A stretch of DNA of 64,000 bases from Shumkonia mesophila (GTDB taxonomy: Bacteria; Pseudomonadota; Alphaproteobacteria; Rhodospirillales; Shumkoniaceae). Shown here one piece after another: positions 1-9,181 of this stretch. Where the stretch lies: NCBI RefSeq assembly GCF_026163695.1, contig NZ_JAOTID010000008.1, forward strand, positions 51,217 to 115,216. The letters are read 5' to 3'. The stretch's first letter is position 1, and each line of letters opens with the position of its first letter. Made by a program: the position numbers and the translations under genes. The notes under the pieces were generated by a model, which searched no databases, was not told the origin of the DNA, and saw only the letters and a program-made list of their open reading frames with translations.

Positions 1-1
1 G

Positions 2-289
2 GCGATTTTCGTGGTGCGCCCGGCCACCGCCTGGATCAGCCTGCTGGGATGCCCCCGGCCGGCCCACGAGCGCGCCGTCGTCGCCTTCTTCGGGGTGCGC
101 GGGCTGGGCTCCGTCTATTACCTGGCCTATGGCCTGGGTCACGCCGGCTTCGCGGTGGAGGCCCCGGCGCTGTGGGGCGCGGCGGCCCTGGTGATCGTGC
201 TTTCCATCGTCGTCCACGGGATGACGGTGACCCCGGTGATGCGGGCGCTCTACCGGCGCGGCGGGGACAGCCGGCCGGGGCCGCCATGA
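2..289 (+). CDS. Cation/proton antiporter, C-terminal end (5' end outside window)
   Basis: Only the last 95 codons are in the window, and the reading frame is open from base 2. The visible residues FFGVRGLGSVYYLAYGL are typical of the late transmembrane helices of NhaP/CPA1-type Na+/H+ antiporters. A second hydrophobic helix (ALWGAAALVIVLSIVVHGMT) follows, then a short charged tail ending in TGA at 287-289. The expected role is exchange of Na+ or K+ for H+ across the inner membrane. Substrate and subfamily cannot be decided from the fragment. Confidence 0.75.
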   Translation, partial: AIFVVRPATAWISLLGCPRPAHERAVVAFFGVRGLGSVYYLAYGLGHAGFAVEAPALWGAAALVIVLSIVVHGMTVTPVMRALYRRGGDSRPGPP

Positions 290-385
290 CGGCGGCCCCA
301 CTTTGCGCTATCGTCGCTTCCGGCTTGTTGTCGCAAGCCGGCAATCGCCCCCGCAGAGGGGTGAACCCAACGGGAGGAAAGCGCC

Positions 386-964
386 TTGAAAAAAGCGGTG
401 GTCGTCATCCTGCTGTCCGTGTTCCTGCCTTCCTGCGTCACGCCCCAGTCGCAGGGCCCCTTTATCGTGGGCAAGCCCTGGGGCGGCCCCGCCCCTTACG
501 GCGAAAGGGTCCATCCGGGCATCGACTACGACATCCCCACCGGCGCGCCGGTCGTCGCCGTTTCCAACGGCAAGGTCGTTCACATCGGCGACCTGGGGGC
601 CGACGGCCTTGAAATCGTCGTCATGCACGGCCCCCACTTCAAGTCGCTCTATGCCCATATGAGCACGGTCGCGGTCGCCACCGGGCAGATGGTGAAACGC
701 GGGCAGTTCCTGGGGCTGTCGGGCGAATCAAACAGTTACGGCAAGCCGAAATATGCCCATCTCCACTTCGGGATCTGCAAGAACGGGCCGGGCCTCGACT
801 GCCACAATGTCTCGGCCTCCTTCGACCCCAACCTGTTCTGGCTGGGCGGGCAACCCCGGTGCTTCGAGCCGCGGACGGACTATTCCATCTACCCCCAGAA
901 CGCCATCACCCTGCCGCTGGCCTGCGGGGAGCACGGAAAAGCCCTGCGGCCGGGAGCGTCCTGA
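386..964 (+). CDS. M23 family peptidase lipoprotein
   Basis: A protein of 192 residues, probably a periplasmic peptidoglycan endopeptidase or an LytM-type activator. Residues 1-17 form a lipoprotein signal ending in the lipobox-like LPSC, so Cys17 would be lipidated. The M23 (LytM) domain occupies about residues 45-135. The zinc ligands appear as HPGIDYD near residue 44 and HLHFG near residue 126, so the domain looks catalytically complete. A C-terminal extension of about 55 residues containing several Cys follows. The start is supported by GGGAGGAAA about 7 bases upstream. It is short for the family and lacks coiled coils or LysM repeats. The physiological substrate is not shown by context. 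Confidence 0.85.
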   Translation: MKKAVVVILLSVFLPSCVTPQSQGPFIVGKPWGGPAPYGERVHPGIDYDIPTGAPVVAVSNGKVVHIGDLGADGLEIVVMHGPHFKSLYAHMSTVAVATGQMVKRGQFLGLSGESNSYGKPKYAHLHFGICKNGPGLDCHNVSASFDPNLFWLGGQPRCFEPRTDYSIYPQNAITLPLACGEHGKALRPGAS

Positions 965-991
965 TGGAGCCCCCTTGAAGGGCCGTGTCGT

Positions 992-1020
992 TTGCTGTAT
1001 ATTACAGCAATGCTGTATAT
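992..1020 (+). promoter_or_regulatory. Palindromic operator candidate of the toxin-antitoxin pair
   Basis: TTGCTGTA (992-999) and TACAGCAA (1003-1010) form a perfect 8-base inverted repeat around TAT. The sequence TGCTGTATAT occurs twice, at 993-1002 and 1011-1020, 18 bases apart. The block sits directly upstream of the antitoxin start at 1036. Phd/YefM antitoxins bind short palindromes near their own promoter, so autoregulation is the natural reading. That role is inferred, not shown. Confidence 0.55.
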
Positions 1021-1035
1021 AGGGGGCCGATAGCC

Positions 1036-1296
1036 ATGGGCAAGCGCACGTACTCGACGAGCGATCTCTCCCGCAAGTCCGGCAACATCATCGCCGATGC
1101 CCTGCGCTCGCCGGTTACCATCACCCAGCGCAACAAGCCGCGCCTCGTCATCCTGAACATCGAGGACTATCAGCGTCTCAAAGCGAAGGCGGACCCGCGC
1201 AAGGCCGGCACCCTCGGCACCATGCCCGAAGACCTGCTGCTTGAGATCGAGCACGCCGTTGAGACCTTTGCCAAGGACGACCGGGCGGACGGCTGA
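1036..1296 (+). CDS. Type II antitoxin, Phd/YefM family
   Basis: A protein of 86 residues beginning MGKRTYSTSDLSRKSG. The N-terminal half has the Phd/YefM layout: a short strand, a DLSRKSGNIIADAL helix region, then VTITQRNKPRLVILNIEDYQRL, which matches the family signature for the DNA-binding dimer. The acidic C-terminus (EDLLLEIEHAVETFAKDD) is the likely toxin-binding tail. I chose ATG 1036, preceded by AGGGGG, over the earlier in-frame GTG at 985 because the latter would translate through the operator. The stop overlaps the start of the partner gene by one base (TGATG), implying coupled translation. It probably represses its own operon through the palindrome at 992-1020. Confidence 0.8.
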   Translation: MGKRTYSTSDLSRKSGNIIADALRSPVTITQRNKPRLVILNIEDYQRLKAKADPRKAGTLGTMPEDLLLEIEHAVETFAKDDRADG

Positions 1297-1706
1297 TGGG
1301 CTTCGAGGAAATCCAGACGGCGTGCGTCATTCGCTACGCCTATGTGTGGTCGCACGAGGCGGCGCGGGGCGAGACCGAAGGGCGCAAGGCGCGGCCTGTC
1401 GCCGTCGGGGTCCGGCTTCCTCGTCCGGACGGCGACGGGCTGGTCCTTTTCCCCATCACCACCAAGGAACCGGACGCCGGGCGCTTCGCGGTCGAGATTC
1501 CCGACATCGAGAAACGTCGCGGCGGTTTGGAAACGGGCGTGCGCCTGTGGATCATCCTCGACGACTACAACGAGGATGTCATCGGACGTTCCTTCTATCT
1601 GGAGCCGGAGCCTCCGTTGGGCCAATTCAGCCGCGCGTTTTTCCTGCCCGTCATGCGCGCCTTCATCGCGCGTAAAAGGCAGGCCAAGGGGCTCAAGCGC
1701 CGCTGA
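1296..1706 (+). CDS. Putative MazF/PemK-like toxin partner
   Basis: A protein of 136 residues, translationally coupled to the antitoxin gene. The layout VWSHEAARGETEGRKARPVAVGVRL, then LVLFPITTKEP, then FAVEIPD, resembles the SH3-like barrel of PemK/MazF endoribonucleases, in which a GR-K-RP segment precedes a core strand and a P-I-T strand. The C-terminus is strongly basic (ARKRQAKGLKRR), which would suit RNA binding. Similarity is at the motif level, and I cannot point to confirmed catalytic residues. The toxin role rests largely on the one-base overlap with an antitoxin. Another small basic partner protein is possible. Confidence 0.6.
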   Translation: MGFEEIQTACVIRYAYVWSHEAARGETEGRKARPVAVGVRLPRPDGDGLVLFPITTKEPDAGRFAVEIPDIEKRRGGLETGVRLWIILDDYNEDVIGRSFYLEPEPPLGQFSRAFFLPVMRAFIARKRQAKGLKRR

Positions 1707-1708
1707 CG

Positions 1709-2668
1709 ATGACCGCGCCCGCCCCATCCTCGTCCGCCTGCCCCGTCACCCGCTTCGCGCCGAGCCCGACCGGGCATCTGCACCTTGGGCACGCCGCCTC
1801 GGCGCTGCTGGCCTTCGGCGCCGCCCGCGAAGGCGGCGGGCGGTTCATCCTGCGCATCGAGGACATCGACGCCACCCGCTGCCGCCGCGAGTTCGAGGCC
1901 GCCATCCTCGAGGACCTGGCCTGGCTGGGGCTTTCGTGGGAAACACCGGTGCGCCGGCAATCCGCGCACATGGCCGATTACGGCGAGGCCCTGGCGGCAC
2001 TTAAGGCCCGCGGGCTTCTCTATCCCTGCTTCTGCACGCGCGCCGGCATCGCGCGCGAAATCGCCGGCGCGGCAGGCGCCCCGCACGGCCCCGACGGGCC
2101 GGTCTATCCCGGCACCTGCCGGCACCTCCCGGTGGGCGAGCGGGCGCGGCGCATCGCGGCCGGCGAGCCTCACGCCTGGCGGCTCGACGTCGGGGCGGCC
2201 GTCGCCCAGACCGGGCCGCTGGAATGGGAGGACGAGGGGCGCGGGCGCGTCATCGCCGAGCCGGCGATGTTCGGCGACGTCGTGCTGGCCCGCAAGGAGA
2301 CGCCGGCCAGCTACCACCTGGCGGTGACGGTCGACGACGCCTTGCAGGGGATCACCCTGGTGACGCGCGGCGTCGACCTCTTCGCCGCCACCCACGTGCA
2401 CCGCCTCTTGCAGGCGCTATTGGGGCTCCCGACGCCCCATTACCACCATCACCCGCTGCTGTTGGACGAAACCGGCAAGCGCTTTGCCAAGCGCGACAAG
2501 TCCCTCACCCTGCGCGCGCTGCGCGAGGCGGGGCGGACGCCGGAGGATGTCAGGGAGATGATCGCCCGCTGCCGGACGGCGGCGAACCTTCCCGTCACCC
2601 CCGCGCAGGCGGGGGTCCAGAACGAGCGACGGAGCGGTGGCCCTGGATTCCCGCCTTCGCGGGAATGA
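1709..2668 (+). CDS. gluQ: Glutamyl-Q tRNA(Asp) synthetase
   Basis: A 319-residue paralogue of the glutamyl-tRNA synthetase catalytic domain. It attaches glutamate to queuosine at the wobble base of tRNA(Asp). The class I HIGH-like signature appears as FAPSPTGHLHLGHA near residues 17-30, followed by RIEDID. The KMSKS equivalent is KRFAKRDKS near residue 260. Zinc-type residues occur around CFCTR and YPGTCR. No anticodon-binding domain is present, as expected for this family. The catalytic part ends near residue 294. Residues 295-319 are translated from a dispersed palindromic repeat (2593-2670), so the C-terminus is an acquired extension. It starts 2 bases after the toxin-like gene. Confidence 0.93.
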   Translation: MTAPAPSSSACPVTRFAPSPTGHLHLGHAASALLAFGAAREGGGRFILRIEDIDATRCRREFEAAILEDLAWLGLSWETPVRRQSAHMADYGEALAALKARGLLYPCFCTRAGIAREIAGAAGAPHGPDGPVYPGTCRHLPVGERARRIAAGEPHAWRLDVGAAVAQTGPLEWEDEGRGRVIAEPAMFGDVVLARKETPASYHLAVTVDDALQGITLVTRGVDLFAATHVHRLLQALLGLPTPHYHHHPLLLDETGKRFAKRDKSLTLRALREAGRTPEDVREMIARCRTAANLPVTPAQAGVQNERRSGGPGFPPSRE

Positions 2669-2670
2669 CG
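2593..2670. repeat. Dispersed palindromic repeat forming the gluQ 3' end
   Basis: The left part carries CGTCACCCCCGCGCAGGCGG and the right part carries ATTCCCGCCTTCGCGGGAAT. Each part is self-complementary, and they are joined by a short spacer. This arrangement is common in proteobacterial intergenic regions, and its translation (VTPAQAGVQ) is a familiar artefact at gene ends. Here it supplies the last 25 codons and, through its TGA, the stop codon of gluQ. Confidence 0.8.
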
Positions 2671-2708
2671 ATTAAGGGTCGGCGGCGGGGTGAGGGGGAA
2701 GGGAAGGA

Positions 2709-2790
2709 AGTCGTGGATGGCCGGGTCAAGCCCGGCCATGACGGCACCTTTTAAGCGCCATGCCCGGACTTGACCCGGGCATCCACGTCT
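2709..2790. repeat. Dispersed GTGGATG/CATCCAC palindromic repeat pair
   Basis: Two facing copies are visible: GTCGTGGATGGCCGGGTCAA with CCCGGCCATGACG (2709-2743), and CGCCATGCCCGGACTTGACC with CGGGCATCCACG (2757-2788). The same family recurs near 54447-54540 and 58962-59050. The copy at 2751-2790 is translated as the last 13 residues of the convergent NUDIX gene. It may also serve as a bidirectional terminator between gluQ and that gene. Confidence 0.75.
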
Positions 2791-3647
2791 TTTTGACTCA
2801 CCCCCCCGCGCAGGCCGCGGATGAGGGTTTCGTATTCGGGGTGGTCGGGCTCGATCAAGCCGTGGCGGATCAGGAAGTCGATGACCACCAGCGCGCAGTT
2901 GAACTTGAAGTCGTCGGTATCGCGCACCCGCTCCGCCACCTTCTCGATCGGCCACAGTTCGAAGGCCGCCACCTCGCCGTCGGCGTTGACCGGCGTGAAA
3001 TCGGGCGGCAGTTCGAGGTCGTAGATGAACTCGACGTCGCGGCGCAGGCCCTCGGCCCGCTCGGTGCAATAGGCAATCGCCCCTACCCCCACCGCACCGG
3101 CCGCCAAGCCCGGCGGGATGGCGGCTTCCTCGCCACATTCCTTGATCAGGTTCTTCCTCAATGACAAGCCGGCCGGCTGGCCGCCGGCCACGATCTGGTC
3201 CAACTTGCCGGGCGCCATGGCCCGGTCCATGGCCCTTCTCGCCACCCACATCAAAAACTGGCCGCCGTCCCTGACATAGCCGTTGAGGTGCACGCCGTAG
3301 CCGCGCACGCCGAAACGGGGCACGGCGGCCCGCTCGATGGTGAAGGCCGCCGGCGAGGAAAAGCCGGTACCGACAGGGAACGCCTCGCCCCGCCAGGCCG
3401 GGAACATCCCTTCGGCCTTGAGTTCGCGCAGGGCGCCGTCGACGGCCGCGGTGCGGGCGGCGAAGCCGCTCAGGCCCTCATGCAGATGGACGGCGCCGCC
3501 GCCGACCGTGAAGACCTGGGGGAAGCGCTTGAGCGTGTCGGCAAAGCCGCGCTCGATCAGCCCCATCTCGGTGCCGTCGACCCCGAGCGGCACATAGCGC
3601 GCGGGGTCGAACACCTGGCATTCGGCGATGCGCTCGGAAAAGCTCAA
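2751..3647 (-). CDS. NUDIX hydrolase with N-terminal DUF4743-like domain
   Basis: A 298-residue protein with an N-terminal domain of about 115 residues and a NUDIX domain, the arrangement of Tnr3/DUF4743 NUDIX proteins that hydrolyse thiamine-diphosphate-like or other nucleoside diphosphate substrates. The NUDIX box is visible as GGQPAGLSLRKNLIKECGEE near residues 155-175. The REUxEE glutamates are largely kept, but the usual Arg is replaced by Lys-Glu as in this subfamily. The last 13 residues are encoded by the repeat at 2757-2790 and are unlikely to be functional. It is the second gene of a unit after the ACT-domain gene, with a gap of 3 bases. The exact substrate is unknown. Confidence 0.82.
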   Translation of the reverse strand: MSFSERIAECQVFDPARYVPLGVDGTEMGLIERGFADTLKRFPQVFTVGGGAVHLHEGLSGFAARTAAVDGALRELKAEGMFPAWRGEAFPVGTGFSSPAAFTIERAAVPRFGVRGYGVHLNGYVRDGGQFLMWVARRAMDRAMAPGKLDQIVAGGQPAGLSLRKNLIKECGEEAAIPPGLAAGAVGVGAIAYCTERAEGLRRDVEFIYDLELPPDFTPVNADGEVAAFELWPIEKVAERVRDTDDFKFNCALVVIDFLIRHGLIEPDHPEYETLIRGLRGGVSQKDVDARVKSGHGA

Positions 3648-3650
3648 GGG

Positions 3651-3962
3651 CTAGGCCGCCTCGCCCGCCGCGGTGGCTCGGCGCTTTTCCGAGGTCAGCA
3701 CGCAGGAAACCGAGACCAGTTGGCGCAGGCATTGGGCCAGGCGCTCGGCCATCGCCGGTTCGAGGTTGGCCACCTGGACGTCGATCTGCAGTTCGCTGGC
3801 GTCCTCGCCATAGAGCGTGCTGTACCACACGGCGGGGATCAGGCCGCGGCGGGTGAAAACCTCGAGCACGCGCGGCATCACCGAGGGATCGGCCGGCGCG
3901 TGGACGGAATAACAGGCGGTACTGCGTTGGGGGAAGGCCCCGGTCTGGGCGGATGCGGACAT
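3651..3962 (-). CDS. ACT-domain protein, acetolactate synthase small-subunit-like
   Basis: A small protein of 103 residues. Residues 16-90 fit a single ACT fold: YSVHAPADPSVMPRVLEVFT is the first strand-helix unit and SELQIDVQVANLEPAMAERL the second. This is the layout of IlvM/IlvN-like regulatory subunits and related stand-alone ACT proteins that sense amino acids. No catalytic subunit lies nearby, so I do not assign ilvM. It is the first gene of a two-gene unit with the NUDIX gene. The likely promoter lies in the 244-base gap before the FliG-like gene. Confidence 0.65.
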   Translation of the reverse strand: MSASAQTGAFPQRSTACYSVHAPADPSVMPRVLEVFTRRGLIPAVWYSTLYGEDASELQIDVQVANLEPAMAERLAQCLRQLVSVSCVLTSEKRRATAAGEAA

Positions 3963-4206
3963 GATAATAGCGACTTCCTATCCTGGAGGCGAAATGGGCG
4001 CGCGTTCCCGGACCTCAAGCGAGGGCCGGGCCCGTAATTCGCCGAATTTCGATCGCCAGGATGGTCAGTCGCTTATTCATGCCCACATCATAAGCCGCTT
4101 TTTTCGCCGCGGTCAAGCCGGCGGCATGGCGCCGCTTGTCACGGCAACCCGCCTGTGCCAGCCTGTCCCCAACCGCCCGACGAAACAAAACGGCGTGAGG
4201 GAAGCC
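3963..4206. other. Intergenic region between divergent genes
   Basis: This 244-base gap separates the minus-strand ACT gene from the plus-strand FliG-like gene. An open frame runs through it in phase with the latter, but it has low-quality composition and no family similarity. I see no RNA gene. Promoters for both directions should lie here, but none is convincing by eye. Confidence 0.4.
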
Positions 4207-4674
4207 ATGAAGATCAGCGTTGAAAAGGCGCCGCAGGGCGGTGTCACGCTCGCCTTCGACGACACCTGCGTCGCGCTCAACGCCGCCGAAACCAAAACCC
4301 TGCTGTTGGAGTTGACCCGGGCCCTGGTGCCGGGCCCGGCCGTCGCCGTCACGGCGCGCAAGCTGGCCGAACGGGTGGCCGACCTGATCAAGGCCGGCGG
4401 CGACATCGGCATCCAGCGGCTGCTGCGGGTGGCCGAGCACGACGACCTGCTGGTGCTGCTGAAGTTCGGCGAGGGCGACGCCAGGCTGCTGGCCCGCATC
4501 TACGGCAACATGACCGAAAAGTCGCGCCGCATCTACGCCGAGGACTTGGCCTACCGCTTCAAGGACGGGGTGCCCGAGGACCTGCTGGGCCGTGCCGCCA
4601 ACCGCCTGGCCGTCGCCGTGCGCGACCTTGAGGAAGAAGGCGCGTTTGCCACCGGTCCCCAGCCGAACGGGTGA
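4207..4674 (+). CDS. Stand-alone FliG C-terminal-domain-like protein
   Basis: A 155-residue protein. Residues 67-147 (IQRLLRVAEHDDLLVLLKF, then IYGNMTEKSRRIYAEDLAYR, then AANRLAVAVRDLEEEGAF) follow the FliG middle/C-terminal pattern. In FliG the equivalent is a leucine-rich LLRxVDxxDL motif, a helix containing xNMSxRA, and a terminal RRLEEEGE helix. That domain links the flagellar motor switch to FliM and the stator. The N-terminal 66 residues are unlike FliG. No flagellar gene is adjacent. The start at ATG 4207 is preceded by GAGGGAAG. A motor accessory role is possible, as is a domain reused elsewhere. Confidence 0.6.
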   Translation: MKISVEKAPQGGVTLAFDDTCVALNAAETKTLLLELTRALVPGPAVAVTARKLAERVADLIKAGGDIGIQRLLRVAEHDDLLVLLKFGEGDARLLARIYGNMTEKSRRIYAEDLAYRFKDGVPEDLLGRAANRLAVAVRDLEEEGAFATGPQPNG

Positions 4675-4734
4675 CGACGGCCTTCCGAGCTCAACAAGCT
4701 GTCATGGCCGCGACGGATAAATTGGCGTTGAAGC

Positions 4735-5094
4735 TTAGGCCGCCTCGGTTTCCTTGCGGTCCTTGCCGCTGACGTAGGCCTTGGCGCAATGCTCGGGGCA
4801 ATAGGGCTTGCTTGGCACCGCCGTCTTGCCGCAGAAACGGAACTCCGCGGTGCCCGGCTCGCCGATCGGCCAGCAGCACATCCCGGCGCGAAGCTCGTTC
4901 AGGCGGATGACGCGGGAGATCTCGGGCTTTTTGCGGATGGGCGATTGGCGTTTGGAAAGGCCCATGCGGTGGGCCTTGCCCACCACGGCGTTCTTGGTCG
5001 TGCCCAGCAGACGGCCGATTTCGCTGGTCGGGAGCCCTTCGTTCCAAAGGCGGATGAGGTCTTTAATCTGCTCGTTCGTCCACTCGATGGTCAT
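4735..5094 (-). CDS. gcrA: GcrA cell cycle regulator
   Basis: A 119-residue member of the alphaproteobacterial GcrA family, a sigma70-associated co-activator that responds to adenine-methylated GANTC sites. The N-terminal helix-turn-helix is clear: [20 protein letters not shown], then [21 protein letters not shown]. The C-terminal Cys/His-containing segment ([29 protein letters not shown]) is the part that contacts RNA polymerase sigma70. The linker is shorter than in Caulobacter GcrA, where the protein is about 170 residues. It is divergent from methylmalonyl-CoA mutase. I found no GANTC site in the 221-base divergent region. Confidence 0.9.
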   Translation of the reverse strand: MTIEWTNEQIKDLIRLWNEGLPTSEIGRLLGTTKNAVVGKAHRMGLSKRQSPIRKKPEISRVIRLNELRAGMCCWPIGEPGTAEFRFCGKTAVPSKPYCPEHCAKAYVSGKDRKETEAA

Positions 5095-5315
5095 CTTTTT
5101 TCAACGTCTTTTCGTGGGCCGGACCGTGCCGGAAATCCGGCACCCCACAGAACTACAATACTTGGCAGAGGGTGGCAAGGGGTGCCCCGGGCCGACCCCG
5201 CCCGGCCCTCCGAAATGCTTCGGAAATTCCCCGATTTCGTGGGCCGGCGAAAGATTATTCGCGAGGCCGCCGCAGTCTTCTATACTGGCCCCAGGCAACC
5301 CTAGGGAGCGCGGCA

Positions 5316-7459
<2,144 letters not shown>

Positions 7460-7463
<4 letters not shown>

Positions 7464-7771
7464 CGACGGCGCCAAGACCCGATATGCCGAAGGAAATCGG
7501 CCCTCACGAAGGCCGGGAATTGGGGCTCATGCTGGCCGGCGAGAAACCGCTCGCCATGTTTTCGGATATCGTTCCATCGAGTTACGAATGGCCGGACGCG
7601 TTATTCGAGCCCTATGTTTCGTCCGGCGTCCTGCTGAAAAGGGACAGTAGTCGTGATCTGGCATCGCCGCCATTCACGACCCCCGACACCTACGTCCCAA
7701 GTGCAACGGTGGCGTCAGTTGTCGGTTTGACGGAACCATTGGCGTTCCATTTCAGCAAGCCGGTCATGTAA
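7460..7771 (+). CDS. Small conserved-looking protein, probably truncated at the prophage edge
   Basis: A 103-residue frame starting at GTG 7460, which overlaps the mutase stop (GTGA); ATG 7484 is an alternative start. The first 60 residues look like a genuine small protein ([20 protein letters not shown], then [14 protein letters not shown]). From about residue 62 the sequence becomes low-quality and overlaps the opposite-strand gene ending at 7715. I read this as a small host gene of unknown function whose 3' part has been replaced where the phage-derived region begins. No function is claimed. Confidence 0.45.
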
Positions 7772-8182
7772 CGGATCGGACGAAGGTCTCCCCATCCGTT
7801 CCAGCATAACCGTGCGGACGTCGCCCGGTGTCCATTGGGAAACCGGCCGGGTTATGACGTCCGCGGCAGCAGATTTTTGCCGTCTCGACGAAACCGGCAA
7901 CAGTTCTGCGACCACATCGACCGCCGTCCCCAGGGGTTCCCCCCTGAACCGCACTCGAATGTTGTGGGCGTAGTTGCCTGTGACGAACTGAGTGATCCCC
8001 GGGAAAAATGGTTCACGAAGGTTGCCGCCTTCGTCGTAGTAGCGGGCTTGGCATTGGATGGCCGTACCGCCCAGGGGCGTCGCCTCGATCGTCACCAGCA
8101 ATGGGGTGATCTGATAGGTCAACGTGACCCAAGGCCCGAAAATTCTTGGCCCTGCGTATGCTTTTGCATAGATCTGAGCCAT
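7715..8182 (-). CDS. Unknown protein with the WT-D-R-VM C-terminal module
   Basis: A 155-residue protein. The N-terminal 95 residues are beta-rich in appearance (alternating hydrophobic segments such as WVTLTYQITPLLVTIEATPL) with no signal peptide, and I do not recognise a family. The last 43 residues (RPVSQWTPGDVRTVMLERMG and onward to ERQWFR) align without gaps to a segment of the frameshifted protein at 35624-36578, with 17 identities over 40 positions. A shared tail on otherwise different proteins suggests a targeting or partner-binding module. The gene lies at the left end of the phage cluster on the same strand as the virion genes. It may be phage cargo or host. Confidence 0.6.
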   Translation of the reverse strand: MAQIYAKAYAGPRIFGPWVTLTYQITPLLVTIEATPLGGTAIQCQARYYDEGGNLREPFFPGITQFVTGNYAHNIRVRFRGEPLGTAVDVVAELLPVSSRRQKSAAADVITRPVSQWTPGDVRTVMLERMGRPSSDPLHDRLAEMERQWFRQTDN

Positions 8183-8259
8183 GTTTCCCTCGACTTTGCT
8201 CTCGGTATCGACAGATCGTGCGTCTCCATCGGCACGTTCGAAATCGCCCGCGACTAACC

Positions 8260-8288
8260 TTGAAAAAACACTTCTTATAAGAGATAAT
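8260..8288 (+). promoter_or_regulatory. Sigma70-type promoter of the secreted helical protein gene
   Basis: TTGAAA at 8260-8265, a 17-base spacer, then GATAAT at 8283-8288. The block is AT-rich against high-GC surroundings and lies 41 bases ahead of GTG 8329. It faces away from the phage late genes, so this gene can be transcribed independently of them, as for a lysogenic conversion gene. Confidence 0.65.
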
Positions 8289-8328
8289 AATAACTAACTG
8301 TTACTAAAAGTTGTATGCGGAGGCGATC

Positions 8329-9162
8329 GTGAAGTTCCTCGGTCTCGTCGTGGCGGTCCTGATGTTGACCCCGGGATCGACCAGCGCGGCAGGACAGGAT
8401 TGCGCCGGCCCCGACGAAACCTCCTGTTTTCTCGAATCCGCTCTCATCCATGCCCGCGTAGCCTCCCTTGACGCGCGGATCAGCACGCTCATCGAAATCG
8501 CCGCCCTGCACGCCGCGGCCGGCGACCTGGAAGGGGCCAGGCATCTCTTCGGCGAGGCGCTGGCCGGCCTGCCTGAGGGGGGCGAACCGGTGAGCCGCTT
8601 CACCACCCTTCGGCACCTCGCCCGGCGACAGGCCGAGAGCGGCTTCAAGGAGGAGGCCACCACCCGCCTTCGCGAAGCCGCGGCGATCGCCCGCAAGGCT
8701 CTGGAAGACTCCAAGGATCCAGCATGGCTGGGCTGGGGACGATCGCTGCAATCCGTCGCCCTTTCCCTCGCCCGGCAGGACGACCGGCACTCCGCAATGG
8801 CGGCGTTGCAAACGATCATAGCGACCATCGCGGAGATCGACGATGTGGGTCGGCGCTATACGGAATACGTCGTGCTCGCCGGCCCAGCAGCGAAGCACGG
8901 ATTGACGGAGGCCGCTACGGCCGCCTTCGCCGCTGCCTGGACCGAGGGAGAGCGGATGACGGATGCCAGGGAGCGCCTGTTTTCGCTGCTTGCCGTTGCC
9001 GAGGAGCAGTGGAAGGCGGGTCTCCTGCCGGAGGCTCGACGCAACCTGGAGATCGTGAAATCGCGCGCCTTCACGGAAGACGGTATCACCGACCGGGAAG
9101 GCCTGCTGGCCCTGGTCAACCTGAGGCTCTATCAAGTCGCCGCCGGTGTGCGCTTCGACTGA
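8329..9162 (+). CDS. Secreted alpha-helical repeat protein, candidate lysogenic conversion gene
   Basis: A 277-residue protein. A signal peptide (MKFLGLVVAVLMLTPGSTSAAG) is followed by Ala/Leu/Glu-rich helical pairs resembling degenerate TPR or SEL1-like repeats, for example LIEIAALHAAAGDLEGARHL and LRHLARRQAESGFKEEATTR. It is probably a periplasmic scaffold or binding protein. I chose GTG 8329, with GGAGG 5 bases upstream, over TTG 8311 and ATG 8314 because it starts exactly at the signal peptide. It is the only plus-strand gene between the unknown gene at 7715 and the repressor, and it has its own promoter (8260-8288). Its 3' end is convergent with the holin gene. Confidence 0.65.
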   Translation: MKFLGLVVAVLMLTPGSTSAAGQDCAGPDETSCFLESALIHARVASLDARISTLIEIAALHAAAGDLEGARHLFGEALAGLPEGGEPVSRFTTLRHLARRQAESGFKEEATTRLREAAAIARKALEDSKDPAWLGWGRSLQSVALSLARQDDRHSAMAALQTIIATIAEIDDVGRRYTEYVVLAGPAAKHGLTEAATAAFAAAWTEGERMTDARERLFSLLAVAEEQWKAGLLPEARRNLEIVKSRAFTEDGITDREGLLALVNLRLYQVAAGVRFD

Positions 9163-9181
9163 CGCTGGCAGCCCCGGTCCC

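Noticed and set aside
3961-4206. N-terminal extension of the FliG-like protein to 237 residues
   Set aside because: The residues before ATG 4207 have no domain pattern and would cross the divergent promoter region. GAGGGAAG supports the later start.
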